A DNA stretch of 64,000 nt from Verrucomicrobiota bacterium (GCA_014860005.1 JACZKP010000078.1:14883-78882); one strand, 5' to 3'. Positions 25,003-34,808 are shown, numbered from the stretch's first letter. The notes: generated by a model from the sequence alone, not told the origin. A program made the numbers and translations.

Positions 25003-26518
25003 TCAGTTGCCGCGTTTTCGCCAAGGTGGAGGATTCGGAGACCGACTCTGATGCGGTGGCCGCACGATAGTTTTCAAGTTCGTTCGCCCGTTGCGCCTCG
25101 AACCAGCCCAACAGGTCGCTCATCCAGTTGGCCACTTGCTCGGCTTTGGCGGCGGCGTCCCAGTAATAGTAATGCCAGCTCGTGCGCCGCACCATTACGT
25201 CGTCCAGATGCACTGCCCATTCGTTCGCGCAAAAATGCTCCACTGCGGCGCGGCTGAACGGCGGCGGCAGAATCCCGCTCAAGTTCGCCGTTTCGGAAAC
25301 CGGCAGCAGCGGCTCCACCGCCGTCCGGCACGCTTGGGTGTGGCCATTCACCGCCCGCTGTTTGGTCAGCCACTTCACAAGTTGATCCACCGTTTGTTCG
25401 GCCATCAGCCGGTAGGTGGTCAGTTTGCCGCCCGCCACATCCCACCAGCCCGGTTCGGGGGTGCGGATTTCGTGCGAGCGCGAAATGTCCGAAGGCTTGC
25501 CGTTGGGATCCGCCAGCAATGGACGCAGACCGGCCCAGGCGCTGATCACATCCGACGCGGTGAGTTTTGCCTGCGGGAAAAACTGATTGCTGATGGCCAG
25601 CACGTAACGAATGTCCTCCGTGTCCGCAGTGACCTGGTCCAGCGGCCCGTCGTAATCGGTATCAGTGGTGCCAATGATCGTCCGCTCGCCCCACGGAATG
25701 GCAAAAAGGATGCGCTTGCCCTCAGTCATGACGACGGTGTCGGGCACGGGCACGCGGCTGCGTTCGACCACCAGATGAATGCCCTTGGTGACGCGCAGTT
25801 TCACGCGGCTGTGCGGCAGGCCATCCGCCCACGGGCCGGTGGCATTGACCACGGTACGGGCGCGAACCTTCAGTTTTGTTCCGGCGAGCAGATCTTCGAC
25901 TTCGCATTCCCAGAGGTCGCATCGCGTGGCGTCCTGAAAGCGGCAATAGTTGACGATGTGCGCTCCGCTTCGGGCCGCCGAGCGCAGCGTGTCGAGTGTG
26001 AGCCGCGCGTCGTTGGTAAAACCGTCGTAATAACGCACGGCGCCGTTCAAATTGATGGGCGTGAGCGCGGGTACTTTTTCAATCACCTCACGCTGGCTCA
26101 ACCAGGTGGACTTCCCCAGGTTGCGGCCGCCGCACAATAAATCGTACACCTTCACCCCGATCTTCAACTGCCAGAGCACCCAATGTTTGTTGCCGCGATA
26201 CGTGGGGAAAATGAACGGTAACGGCTCGGCCAGATGCGGCGCGATGTGGTGAATGACCTTTTTCTCAACGCTGGCCTCATGCACCAGCCCCACGCGCCCT
26301 TGGGCGAGGTAGCGCAAGCCGCCGTGCAACAGCCGGCTCGACCGGCTGCTGGTGCCGAAGGCAAAATCGTGCTGATCCACCAAGCCCACTTTCAACCCGC
26401 GCATCGCCGCATCCCGCGCGACGCCGGAGCCCACAATCCCACCACCGACGATCAAAACGTCCAACGGCGACCTTGTCAGTGCCTGCAACGCCGCCGCTCT
26501 TGCTTCTCCAGTTTTCAT
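24974..26518 (-). CDS. glpD: Aerobic glycerol-3-phosphate dehydrogenase
   Basis: GlpD oxidises glycerol 3-phosphate to dihydroxyacetone phosphate at the inner membrane and passes electrons to quinone. The 514-residue protein has the FAD-binding motif VLIVGGGIVGSGVARDAA near residue 20, followed by SSRSSRLLHGGLRYL, a hallmark of this family. Later blocks YYDGFTNDARLTLDTL, VNATGPWADGL, IPWGERTIIGTTDTDYDG and the GGKLTTYRLMAEQTVD segment are all present. Length is close to that of the family. Its ATG overlaps the stop of the upstream HAD gene as ATGA, and its 3' end overlaps glpT, so the three form a tight operon. Confidence 0.96.
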   Translation of the reverse strand: MKTGEARAAALQALTRSPLDVLIVGGGIVGSGVARDAAMRGLKVGLVDQHDFAFGTSSRSSRLLHGGLRYLAQGRVGLVHEASVEKKVIHHIAPHLAEPLPFIFPTYRGNKHWVLWQLKIGVKVYDLLCGGRNLGKSTWLSQREVIEKVPALTPINLNGAVRYYDGFTNDARLTLDTLRSAARSGAHIVNYCRFQDATRCDLWECEVEDLLAGTKLKVRARTVVNATGPWADGLPHSRVKLRVTKGIHLVVERSRVPVPDTVVMTEGKRILFAIPWGERTIIGTTDTDYDGPLDQVTADTEDIRYVLAISNQFFPQAKLTASDVISAWAGLRPLLADPNGKPSDISRSHEIRTPEPGWWDVAGGKLTTYRLMAEQTVDQLVKWLTKQRAVNGHTQACRTAVEPLLPVSETANLSGILPPPFSRAAVEHFCANEWAVHLDDVMVRRTSWHYYYWDAAAKAEQVANWMSDLLGWFEAQRANELENYRAATASESVSESSTLAKTRQLNAQSSLPVV

Positions 26519-27423
26519 TTTGCTTTACCCTCCTGCGCCGCGCGCAGTTTCTCACCCAGTTCCGCGATGTCCGCCACCACCAAGTCGGGGGGCGGTGCAA
26601 ATTGTGCCGCTTCGGCGGCGGTCGCTTCGCCGGTCAGTACCAGCACGCCAAAGGCGCCGGCGCGCCGCGCCATCGCCAGGTCCGTGTACAGCCGGTCGCC
26701 AACCATGGCCAGATTCTCCGGCTTTAACTTCAGCCGGTGCAACAAGCCGCGCAGCATCCGCGGGTCGGGTTTGCCCAACACCGCATCCGGCGCGCGACCC
26801 GTGGCCGCGGTAAGTGCCGCGCACACGGAGCCGCAATCCACCAGTACGGTGGGTTGATCCGTTGGACACACGCGATCTGGATGGGAAGCAAGGAAAGGTT
26901 TGCCCTGTTTGATCCACCACGCAGCGCGGCACAAGCGCGAGAAACAGAGCGCCGGATCGAAGCCCACCAGCACCGCATCCGGTTCGTCCGTGCCGCTGTC
27001 AGCGGTGAGGGTGTAACCCGCCGCCGCCACTTCTTCGGCCATGCTGGCGGTGCCCAGCAGGAACAGGCGGCGCACCTCCGGCATTTCTTCCCGGAGATAC
27101 TCCAGGGTGGCGTGCGCGGAGGTGTAGAGCTGATCCGCAGTGGCGTTGACGCCCAGTTCACCCAGGTGCGCGAGGTAGTCCTTCACGCTCTTGGAGGAAT
27201 TGTTGGTGAGGAAGGAGAAACTGATGCCCAGTTCCGCCAACAGGTTGAGAAATTTATTGGTGAAGGTGAACAACGTGCCGCCGCGATAAATCGTGCCGTC
27301 CATGTCGAGCGCCACGTGTTGAATCTTCCGCAGGCGTTCTTGCAGAGCCGCGGTGGAAGCACTGCAGGTTTCGGCGGTTTGGCCGAAACTTGTCAGTACG
27401 GGAATGTCAGGCATGGGTCGCAC
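26515..27423 (-). CDS. HAD-superfamily (class IIA, NagD-like) phosphatase, candidate glycerol-3-phosphate phosphatase
   Basis: The 302-residue protein carries the HAD motifs: DMDGTIYRGG at residues 40-49 with both catalytic aspartates, SFLTNNSS for motif II, GKPDPRM for the motif III lysine, and AMVGDRLYTDLAMARRAG for motif IV. The cap-domain arrangement is that of the NagD/PGP group, which includes phosphoglycolate, p-nitrophenyl phosphate and glycerol 3-phosphate phosphatases. It overlaps glpD by four bases and is the first gene of the operon, so glycerol 3-phosphate is a sensible candidate substrate; phosphoglycolate is the main alternative. The start may be ATG at 27423 or 27414. Confidence 0.9.
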   Translation of the reverse strand: MRPMPDIPVLTSFGQTAETCSASTAALQERLRKIQHVALDMDGTIYRGGTLFTFTNKFLNLLAELGISFSFLTNNSSKSVKDYLAHLGELGVNATADQLYTSAHATLEYLREEMPEVRRLFLLGTASMAEEVAAAGYTLTADSGTDEPDAVLVGFDPALCFSRLCRAAWWIKQGKPFLASHPDRVCPTDQPTVLVDCGSVCAALTAATGRAPDAVLGKPDPRMLRGLLHRLKLKPENLAMVGDRLYTDLAMARRAGAFGVLVLTGEATAAEAAQFAPPPDLVVADIAELGEKLRAAQEGKAK

Positions 27424-27657
27424 AGTTAGTTTCCTGGCTTACTGATGTCCATTGGTTAACCGCGGGTGAGGGATTGGTAGATGTCGGCAAGGGGCAGGAG
27501 AGGCGGCGAGCGCAACTGCGCCCGCCTGCCCGATCCACCCTGCACCTCCCGGGCACAGTTTCAATAAGTTCGCGGTGCGACACCGCCAGCGCCGCCGACC
27601 CGAAACCTTGTCAGCACGAAGGTTTTCTTTCACGTTCAAGTCGTTCCCTGGATGAAA

Positions 27658-29868
27658 TTACTGGTGAAGCCGGAAGAATGCGTTGCCCGTCGCAATTGGA
27701 ACCGTCACAACGTTCTGATCGCCCACCACCTGGACCGGCTGACTCACATCCTGCCAGTTGGCGGGTGACAGACTCGGCGTGCTTTCCAACGTGAAACCCG
27801 TGGCGCTCACGGGCCACGAAATCCGCGCATCGTCGCCGACAAGAGTAATCGTGAGCGTCGGCGAGGCGGGTGCGGCTTGCACGGTACCACGGATCGAAGG
27901 ACCAAAATCGCGGCCAAAGGCGAGCGTGCGGCTGTTGCGATCCGCGCCCCAGCCGTAGAGGCGGAAAGTGACAGTCGTTTCGCCGGGAATGTTTTGAAGC
28001 TGCGCGATGTTGTTGAGCAGAATCGTTGGCATCGGATTTCCCGGATTCTGCCCGGGAATGTTTTGGGTCATGTAGGCGTAAGGATCCATCTGTGCCGGCG
28101 CTGTCCCATCCGCGCGCCCCATATATGTGAAGTGATTTTGCGTCCAGCCAATCACATCCCAAACGGCCCCTCTCGGAACGATGGTCACTCCAGGCGTGTC
28201 GAAACCATCCAGGCTGTACTGCCATTCCAGGTTCGAGGGTGCGCCCGCGCCGGAACGCCGCAACGAAGCACTCAAGCTCGTGAGTGATGCGCTGTAGCCG
28301 GCCTCGACGGTGATGCTGAACTGGTAGAAGTCGCCGTTGAGGATCGCGTTTTCGCGGGTCGCGGGCATCGGCCCGGGAGGGCTCGGATGATCGTCATTGT
28401 TGGTCCAGCGGTCGGAGGAAAAACCGCGCGTGAGATTCGCCGGATTGAGACCCGACCCACGCGTGACATCGGAAACGGTCAACCCCGTGGCCACCGTCGT
28501 TGGTTCGACAGACGCCGGCGCGGTCAACGGAACGCCGGTCAAGTCGTAATACGCGATGACTTCGGGGAACAATTGCACGTTGAAGTTCTGTGCGGCTTCC
28601 CAGCTACCGCTGGTGACGCTGATGGCGATCGTGGTTCCGCCGACGGCGTCTGCCACTGGGGTGATTGTCACCGAATAGTTCGTGCCGGTGCCGCCGAACG
28701 TGATGCCGGAATTCGCCACGACATCGGTGTCCAAGGAACTGCCCGCGAACACCCAACTGGCGGGATCACCCGGCAGATTGTTCACCGTGAAATAAATGGT
28801 CACCGGCACATCCCAACTCGTTTCCTGCTCCGGAATGTGGGAGAGCGTCGGCACCGTCACGGTCAGCTCGAAGCTGGATTCCGTCATTTTGCCGCCTTCA
28901 TCCACGGCGCGAATGGTGACGATGGCCGTGCCGACCTGGCTGGCCTCGGGCACGGCCACGATGGTGCGGTTCTCCCCGCTGCCGCCCAATATGAGTGTGT
29001 TGACCAGATCGGGATTCGAGGAACTCGCCGACACGACCAGATTGTCAGCGGTGGTTTCCGCATCCGAGATCGTGAATGCAATCGGCGCGGTCGCTTCGTC
29101 CCGCAGCGTGATTTGATCAGGGATGGCTGAAATCTGCGGCCACTGATTCGCCGGGTTGAGGTCGTCGCCGCTGACCGTGACCATGTCGAGCCAGAGCGTG
29201 CCGCCCGTAGTATAAGTGCTGGTGGTCCGATTGGCCACATAGCCTTCAACTCCCGATCCGGTAGCAGTGGATTCAAACTCGCTGACCAAGCGAAAACCGA
29301 AACTGGGGTTGTTGTTGGCGCCAGCCACCGTGCTGAAGTCCGTGGTCAGCCCCATTTGCCAGGTGGGTGTGCTTGCATCGGGATCCGGCGACCCGATGGA
29401 GTTGGCTGTGATCACGGTATCGTGGTCCAGCCAGTCCGTGCCGTTGAGGGTATATTGCACGCGCCAATAGCGACTGGCGGTGGCGCTGTTTTCCTGGTCC
29501 CAAGTGACGCGGATGTTGTTGTAGCCGGAGGTGTTCACGCGGAATTGGGCGCCGGCAGTCTTGTTGGCCGTGCCTTGCGCCGGAAAACCGCCGGCACCAC
29601 CCACCGAGCCGAGGCGCCAGTGGGTGTTATCCAGCGAATTTGGGTCGGACGAACCACTAACAGTGGAAACCTGGCCGAAACTGTTAGCGACTCCGCCGAC
29701 GGACTCGGCGGGCGTGCCGGAGCCAACCCCGGGTCGCAGAGTCCCAGTCGCCGGAAGATAATCCGTCTCAGCCAGCGGCGTGTTGAAATCCCATTGTTTG
29801 ATGACATCGGCCGGCGCACAGAGAGCGACCGATCCCACGATGAGCGAAGTCAGAAGCAGCTTTTTCAT
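27658..29868 (-). CDS. Secreted protein with cadherin/Ig-like repeats, prepilin-linked
   Basis: A 736-residue exported protein. I start at the ATG at 29868 because it opens a signal peptide (MKKLLLTSLIVGSVALCAPA); the frame is open to 29961 without signal character. Residues 20-230 form a domain beginning VIKQWDFNTP and ending GGTLWLDMVTVSG, which is also present in the divergent endonuclease-like protein at 31194-32912. Two or three Ig/cadherin-like repeats follow (ISAIPDQITLRDEATAPIAF and related), then a beta-rich region and a short C-terminal domain (FTLESTPSLSPANWQDVSQPV) typical of verrucomicrobial secreted proteins. No PEP-CTERM tail is visible. It lies 38 bp downstream of a prepilin-like gene and is probably in the same operon. 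Function unknown; adhesion or polysaccharide binding is plausible. Confidence 0.8.
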   Translation of the reverse strand: MKKLLLTSLIVGSVALCAPADVIKQWDFNTPLAETDYLPATGTLRPGVGSGTPAESVGGVANSFGQVSTVSGSSDPNSLDNTHWRLGSVGGAGGFPAQGTANKTAGAQFRVNTSGYNNIRVTWDQENSATASRYWRVQYTLNGTDWLDHDTVITANSIGSPDPDASTPTWQMGLTTDFSTVAGANNNPSFGFRLVSEFESTATGSGVEGYVANRTTSTYTTGGTLWLDMVTVSGDDLNPANQWPQISAIPDQITLRDEATAPIAFTISDAETTADNLVVSASSSNPDLVNTLILGGSGENRTIVAVPEASQVGTAIVTIRAVDEGGKMTESSFELTVTVPTLSHIPEQETSWDVPVTIYFTVNNLPGDPASWVFAGSSLDTDVVANSGITFGGTGTNYSVTITPVADAVGGTTIAISVTSGSWEAAQNFNVQLFPEVIAYYDLTGVPLTAPASVEPTTVATGLTVSDVTRGSGLNPANLTRGFSSDRWTNNDDHPSPPGPMPATRENAILNGDFYQFSITVEAGYSASLTSLSASLRRSGAGAPSNLEWQYSLDGFDTPGVTIVPRGAVWDVIGWTQNHFTYMGRADGTAPAQMDPYAYMTQNIPGQNPGNPMPTILLNNIAQLQNIPGETTVTFRLYGWGADRNSRTLAFGRDFGPSIRGTVQAAPASPTLTITLVGDDARISWPVSATGFTLESTPSLSPANWQDVSQPVQVVGDQNVVTVPIATGNAFFRLHQ

Positions 29869-29906
29869 GGTTGTGTTGGAGTTGTGGGTTTTGGGTCTTG
29901 GGTTTT

Positions 29907-30731
<825 letters not shown>

Positions 30732-30898
30732 TGTTCTTTCAGGCTTCGGTTACCGCGTGAAATCCATGCAAAAGACCAGCGTTACATCGTCCACTGTCCT
30801 CAAGGGCAAGCCACATGTAGCTGCCACTATTATCGGTCCATGACTGCACCAAAGAGATCAACGCATCTGCGGAACTGTCAAGTCCCTGCCACAGATCA

Positions 30899-30940
30899 AG
30901 CGTTAACGCACTAAGTAAGCATGGCGTCGAAGTGAGTCAA
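30899..30940 (-). promoter_or_regulatory. Shared promoter element upstream of the prepilin-like operon (copy A)
   Basis: On the minus strand TTGACT (30940-30935) is followed after 17 bp by TACTTA (30917-30912) and immediately by GTGCGTTAACGCT (30911-30899). The last part contains the perfect palindrome GCGTTAACGC. The layout equals that at 49530-49571. It lies about 170 bp upstream of the prepilin-like start. Confidence 0.7.
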
Positions 30941-31101
30941 GCCGTTTCTGCGCTTCTGCGACAGCGGGATTCATCCCGAAGGTCGGGGTGGCTGCGGAAT
31001 GGGTTAGAGGCGTAAAGTAAGAATAAGCATGGCGGCACAGACTCAAACGCGTGCAGCGCACCGCCGGATGAGGCTTCTGCTTGTCAGTGCTCGCGCAAAA
31101 C

Positions 31102-31141
31102 TTGACGGTTGCTGGTTCTACCTTATCCTTAGTGCGTTAGG
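31102..31141 (+). promoter_or_regulatory. Shared promoter element upstream of the endonuclease-like gene (copy B, shortened)
   Basis: TTGACG (31102-31107), 18 bp, TCCTTA (31126-31131), then GTGCGTTAGG. It keeps TTAGTGCGTTA of the shared element but loses the right half of the palindrome. It lies about 55 bp upstream of the chosen start at 31194, which supports that start over the upstream one at 31029. Confidence 0.55.
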
Positions 31142-31193
31142 AAACAAAGTTTTGCCGGTTTTGGGCTTAGGTTGGCCGGTGGATTCGCATCGA

Positions 31194-32912
31194 ATGAGAA
31201 ACTTTCTTACCGCCATCGTGGTTTTGGCAGCCATCATTTGTCCGGCCCTGGCGGAAGTCATCGCCCATTGGAATTTCAACAGTGCTTCACCGGATAACAA
31301 CGCCAACACGGGCACGCTTCAGCCTGCCATCGGTTCCGGGACGGCTGTGTTGATCGGTGGGGTGACTGCCAGTTTCACGGCCGCGAACGGCTCCTCCGAC
31401 ACGGCAACGGACGACAGCAACTGGCGCATCAGCACCTGGCCAAATCAGAACATTGGCAACAAATCCCACGGCGTGGGGTTCAACGTCAACCTGGCGGGTT
31501 ATCGCAACCTCCGGCTCACTTGGGATCAGCGAAACAGCAACACGGCCAGCAAATACGCGCGGCTGCAATACACCACCAACGGCATGGACTTCCTGGATTA
31601 CCAGGTCATCACAATGCCCGCGGAAGCGTGGGTTCATAACCATTCTGTCAGTTTCGCCGCCGTGCCCGGCGTGGATTACAACCCGTCCTTCGGCGTTCGC
31701 CTCGTAACAGAGTTCGAGAGCACCGCCACTGGAACAGGTCTGAACGGATACGTCCCGTCTAATCCCGGCAGCAGCTATGGCAACAACGGCACGCTGCGGT
31801 TCGACATGGTGACATTTTTCGCCGAGCCAATCGGACCGATTCCGCAGCCCACAATTTCCCTCTTGAACTACAACGTCTGGGGCGCCGACAAGACGGAATG
31901 GGCCACGAACACTGCGCAAGTGCAGGCCATTGGCCGCCAACTTGCGCATCTCGCCCCGGACATCGTCACGCTCCAGGAAATCCCCAATATCGGTCTGGCC
32001 GAGATGCCCCGTTTTGTGAGCGCGTATCTGCCGGGTTACTTTCTGGCCACCAATCGGGTGAGCGACGGCGACAAGGGCAATTTGATTCTCAGTCGTTTTC
32101 CTATCGTGCGTTCGCGCTCGAATCTGGGCCGCAGTAGCTTGGTTCAATGGGGTTTCGAAGGTGTGTTCACGCGGGATTTATTCGAGGCGGAAATCGCCGT
32201 GCCGGGTTTCAGTGAACTGCTGCACGTTTACTCAATTCACCTGAAAGCCTTTAATGATCCGGTCAGCGGTCCGCGGCGTGCGGCAGAGGCGAGCGCGGTT
32301 TCCAATTACTTCGTCACCGTCTTCCTGCCCACCAACGGCCATCGCCCTTACGTTTTGGGCGGAGATTTCAACGAAGACATCGCGCGCCCCCGCTCCTACG
32401 AACAAGGCGCCATGCAACGGATCATCAACGACGCCACAGGCTTGGTGCTGACCACGCCGCGCAATCCGCTCAACGGCGACGAGCGCACGTGGTCGAGCCG
32501 GAACGCGACTCCGACAATTCGCTTTGATTACATCCTGCCGGGAACGCTGCTCGCGCAGCATCTCGTCACGAACTGGATTTTCCGCACCGATTTCCTGTCC
32601 CCCACGCCGTCCGGCTTACAAAGCGATGATTCGCAAATTGCCACCGACCATCTCCCATTGCTCACGGTGTTTCGCAATCCTTACGACCTTCCCCCCGTGC
32701 TGCCGTTGCGGGTTAACATTCAACTCACGAATCAAACCGTGACCTTGGCTTGGGACTCAAATCCCGGTCGCCATTATCTGGTCCAAGGCTCATTCAACCT
32801 GACCAACTGGATTTCTCTCTCCCCGTCCATTCCGGCCAACGACACCAACACCACCTGGCAGGGCAGTGTCGTCGCGGACGGAATGTTTTTCCGCATCGCA
32901 GAAGGGCAGTAA
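31194..32912 (+). CDS. Secreted endonuclease/exonuclease/phosphatase-family protein
   Basis: A 572-residue exported protein with a signal peptide at MRNFLTAIVVLAAIICPALA; the ATG at 31194 is chosen for this reason, although the frame opens at 31029. Residues 20-215 form the same domain as in the neighbouring 736-residue protein (IAHWNFNSASPDNN to GTLRFDMVTFFAEP). The catalytic EEP domain runs from about 220 to 500: ISLLNYNVWG, the metal-binding glutamate in IVTLQEIPN, YSIHLKAF, LGGDFNEDI and the final ATDHLPLL aspartate-histidine pair. Such enzymes hydrolyse phosphodiesters in DNA, inositol phosphates or sphingomyelin. A small C-terminal domain follows (YLVQGSFNLTNWISL). It is divergent from the prepilin-like operon. 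Confidence 0.9.
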   Translation: MRNFLTAIVVLAAIICPALAEVIAHWNFNSASPDNNANTGTLQPAIGSGTAVLIGGVTASFTAANGSSDTATDDSNWRISTWPNQNIGNKSHGVGFNVNLAGYRNLRLTWDQRNSNTASKYARLQYTTNGMDFLDYQVITMPAEAWVHNHSVSFAAVPGVDYNPSFGVRLVTEFESTATGTGLNGYVPSNPGSSYGNNGTLRFDMVTFFAEPIGPIPQPTISLLNYNVWGADKTEWATNTAQVQAIGRQLAHLAPDIVTLQEIPNIGLAEMPRFVSAYLPGYFLATNRVSDGDKGNLILSRFPIVRSRSNLGRSSLVQWGFEGVFTRDLFEAEIAVPGFSELLHVYSIHLKAFNDPVSGPRRAAEASAVSNYFVTVFLPTNGHRPYVLGGDFNEDIARPRSYEQGAMQRIINDATGLVLTTPRNPLNGDERTWSSRNATPTIRFDYILPGTLLAQHLVTNWIFRTDFLSPTPSGLQSDDSQIATDHLPLLTVFRNPYDLPPVLPLRVNIQLTNQTVTLAWDSNPGRHYLVQGSFNLTNWISLSPSIPANDTNTTWQGSVVADGMFFRIAEGQ

Positions 32913-32931
32913 CACGGCCCGCGCCAGAGGG

Positions 32932-33274
32932 TGGCCAACGGCCGGTTGAGGTGTCTCCACGTGACATAACCGTCCTCGACCTCGCCGAATTCGATCTCCA
33001 TCTCGACCTCGTTCCCGTGAACGGCCTGCGCGAGCAACAGGATATTGACGCCCTGCTCATGGGCGATTTGAAATCCATCCTCGTGGACTAACGCGCCTTC
33101 ATGAGTCCGCATCTCGAATACCGCCTGCGCTTCTCCGTCGCCCACGAAATCGGGCATCTCATCCTGCTCCGCAACATCTACACTGGCCTGCAACACACCA
33201 CCGCCGCCGAATGGTTCGATTACATCTCCGCCGTCCCCGAAGTCGAATACGGCTGGGTGGAATGGCAGGCCTAA
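32932..33274 (+). pseudogene. Decayed ImmA/IrrE-type metallopeptidase gene
   Basis: The plus-strand frame 2 reads RPVEVSPRDITVLDLAEF and onward to ALLMGDLKSILVD, then a TAA stop at 33089-33091, then in the same frame RAFMSPHLEYRLRFSVAHEIGHLILL to YGWVEWQA and a second stop at 33274. Together these match the N-terminal and HExxH regions of ImmA/IrrE (COG2856) metallopeptidases, where VDEE or similar is expected at the first stop. The 5' start is missing and the C-terminal third after EWQA is lost. It looks like an inactivated gene with one nonsense change and truncation at both ends. It lies just upstream of the higBA pair, whose antitoxin carries its own ImmA-like domain. Confidence 0.78.
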
Positions 33275-33340
33275 GAAACCACCGCCCGCCCGACTGTTGC
33301 CTAATTCGCCGGAACCGTGCTGGGAGGCTCAAATCAATAG

Positions 33341-33373
33341 TTGACACTGATTAACCCTAGGGGTTAATACTAT
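33341..33373 (+). promoter_or_regulatory. higBA promoter with overlapping palindromic operator
   Basis: TTGACA (33341-33346) is followed by 17 bp and TTAATA (33364-33369). Within the spacer and -10 box lies a perfect inverted repeat, TTAACCC-TAG-GGGTTAA (33351-33367). The position, just before the GTG start of higB, is that expected for autorepression by the HigA-HigB complex. Confidence 0.75.
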
Positions 33374-33382
33374 TGGCGACGC

Positions 33383-33718
33383 GTGGAACTCTCCTTCGCC
33401 AACCGAAAGCTCGCCAAGGAACTGGCGGACGAGAAAACCATCGTCCGGAATTACGGCGCCGATAACGGCAGACGTATTTGCCAGCGACTGGGGCAACTTA
33501 TGGCGGCGGACAATCTTGAAACTTTGCGCTTACTGCCGCAGACCCGCGCGCACGAGCTTGCTGGTGACCGTGCTGGACAAATTTCCGTGGACGTCAGGCA
33601 TCCATATCGTCTGCTGCTCGTGCCGGACCATGACGAGATTCCGCGCAAGCCCGATGGCGGGTTGGATTGGATGCGCGTCACGAAAGTGAAAATCCTCGGC
33701 ATCGTGGACACACACTAA
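33383..33718 (+). CDS. higB: HigB-family toxin (RelE/ParE superfamily)
   Basis: The 111-residue protein matches the HigB/'killer' branch of RelE-type toxins, which are ribosome-dependent mRNA interferases. Features are MELSFANRKLAKELADE at the N-terminus, RRICQRLGQLMAADNLETLRLLP in the middle and HELAGDRAGQISVDVRHPYRLLLVP. The C-terminal VTKVKILGIVDTH is the usual final strand with a terminal histidine. The start is GTG at 33383. It lies directly behind an operator-bearing promoter and 4 bp before the antitoxin gene, the toxin-first order characteristic of higBA. Confidence 0.9.
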   Translation: MELSFANRKLAKELADEKTIVRNYGADNGRRICQRLGQLMAADNLETLRLLPQTRAHELAGDRAGQISVDVRHPYRLLLVPDHDEIPRKPDGGLDWMRVTKVKILGIVDTH

Positions 33719-33722
33719 GAAT

Positions 33723-34808
33723 ATGAACACGACATTTGAACCCAACTTCGCCGTCCCTCCGGGCGAGACGCTGGCCGAAACGCTTGAAACCCTCGGCATG
33801 ACGCAGGCGGAGCTCGCTGAACGCATGGGACGCCCACTCAAAACTATCAACGAGATCCTTGCCGGAAAGGCCGCGATTACCTCCGATACGGCGCTGCAAC
33901 TGGAGAAGGTGCTGGGTGTCCCAGCTTCCTTCTGGACGAACCATGAGCGCATTTATCGCGACACCCTCGCGCGTCATCGTGAAACGGACGAACTTGAGCA
34001 ACAACTCGGCTGGCTGAAGACAATGCCCGTCAAGGAAATGGTGCGCGCCGGTTGGATCGTGGCCGCCGCGGAACCCGTGGCTCAACTTCGCATTGTCCTG
34101 AGTTTCTTCGGCGTTGCCGGGGTTGATGAATGGCGCGCTCTTTGGGAAAGCCCTGATGCCATATTCCGAAAGTCGCCCGCCTTCGCCGCAAATCGTCCCG
34201 CCACCGCCGCATGGCTCCGTCAGGGAGAGCTTGAGGCGCAGAAAATTAACAGCGCCCCATTCGATGAAATCCGCTTTGCGGAAGTGCTGGCACAGTTGCG
34301 CGGCTTCACCGTAAAGGATCCGGAGGAGTTTGTGCCAGCCCTCCATGATCAATGTTCGGGCGCGGGTGTAGCTGTGGTCATCGTTCCGCCGCTCCCGGGG
34401 GTTCGGGCCTATGGGGCGACCCGCTGGCTGCACTCCACCAAGGCGCTTATTCAACTGAGCTTGCGCGGCAAGACTGACGACCACCTGTGGTTCACCTTCT
34501 TTCACGAAGCCGGCCATGTGCTGAAGCACGGCAAACGGGCTGTGTTCGTGGAAGACGGCGATCCGAAAGCCGCGGCCCGTGATTCCCGCGAAGCGGAAGC
34601 CGACGCCTTCGCTTGTGATCTCTTGATTCCTGCTGCCGAATACGAACGCTTTTGTGCGAACGCCGATTTCAGCGTGGCGGCCATGCGCAAGTTCGCCAAT
34701 CGCCTTGGCATCGCCCCCGGCATCGTGGCTGGCCGACTTCAGCACGAAAGCAAAGTGCCGTTTTCGCGCGCCAATCAACTCAAACGACGATTTGATTTTG
34801 GTGACTGA
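33723..34808 (+). CDS. higA: HigA-family antitoxin with XRE helix-turn-helix and ImmA/IrrE-like domain
   Basis: A 361-residue antitoxin, longer than classical HigA (about 100 residues). Residues 1-95 carry the XRE helix-turn-helix (GETLAETLETLGMTQAELAERMGRPLKTINEILAGKAAIT and VLGVPASFWTNHERIYRD), which should bind the upstream palindrome. The C-terminal part is an ImmA/IrrE metallopeptidase domain with FFHEAGHVLKHG near residue 260 and SREAEADAFACDLLIP about 35 residues later, supplying HExxH and the third ligand. This two-domain architecture is well known among HigA-type regulators. Its stop at 34808 is followed by a region of decayed genes. Confidence 0.92.
   Translation: MNTTFEPNFAVPPGETLAETLETLGMTQAELAERMGRPLKTINEILAGKAAITSDTALQLEKVLGVPASFWTNHERIYRDTLARHRETDELEQQLGWLKTMPVKEMVRAGWIVAAAEPVAQLRIVLSFFGVAGVDEWRALWESPDAIFRKSPAFAANRPATAAWLRQGELEAQKINSAPFDEIRFAEVLAQLRGFTVKDPEEFVPALHDQCSGAGVAVVIVPPLPGVRAYGATRWLHSTKALIQLSLRGKTDDHLWFTFFHEAGHVLKHGKRAVFVEDGDPKAAARDSREAEADAFACDLLIPAAEYERFCANADFSVAAMRKFANRLGIAPGIVAGRLQHESKVPFSRANQLKRRFDFGD

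Larger units (their letters stand above)
30732..31193. other. Divergent promoter region with two copies of the shared element
   Basis: This 462-bp gap separates the prepilin-like operon (minus strand) from the secreted endonuclease/phosphatase gene (plus strand). No gene is visible. It holds one full shared promoter element on the minus strand (30899-30940) and a shortened one on the plus strand (31102-31141), each listed separately. Confidence 0.7.

Noticed and set aside
27424..27657. GGTTAACC near 27455 as another copy of the shared promoter element
   Set aside because: Only the GTTAAC core is shared; the TTAGTGCG part and the -35/-10 layout are missing.
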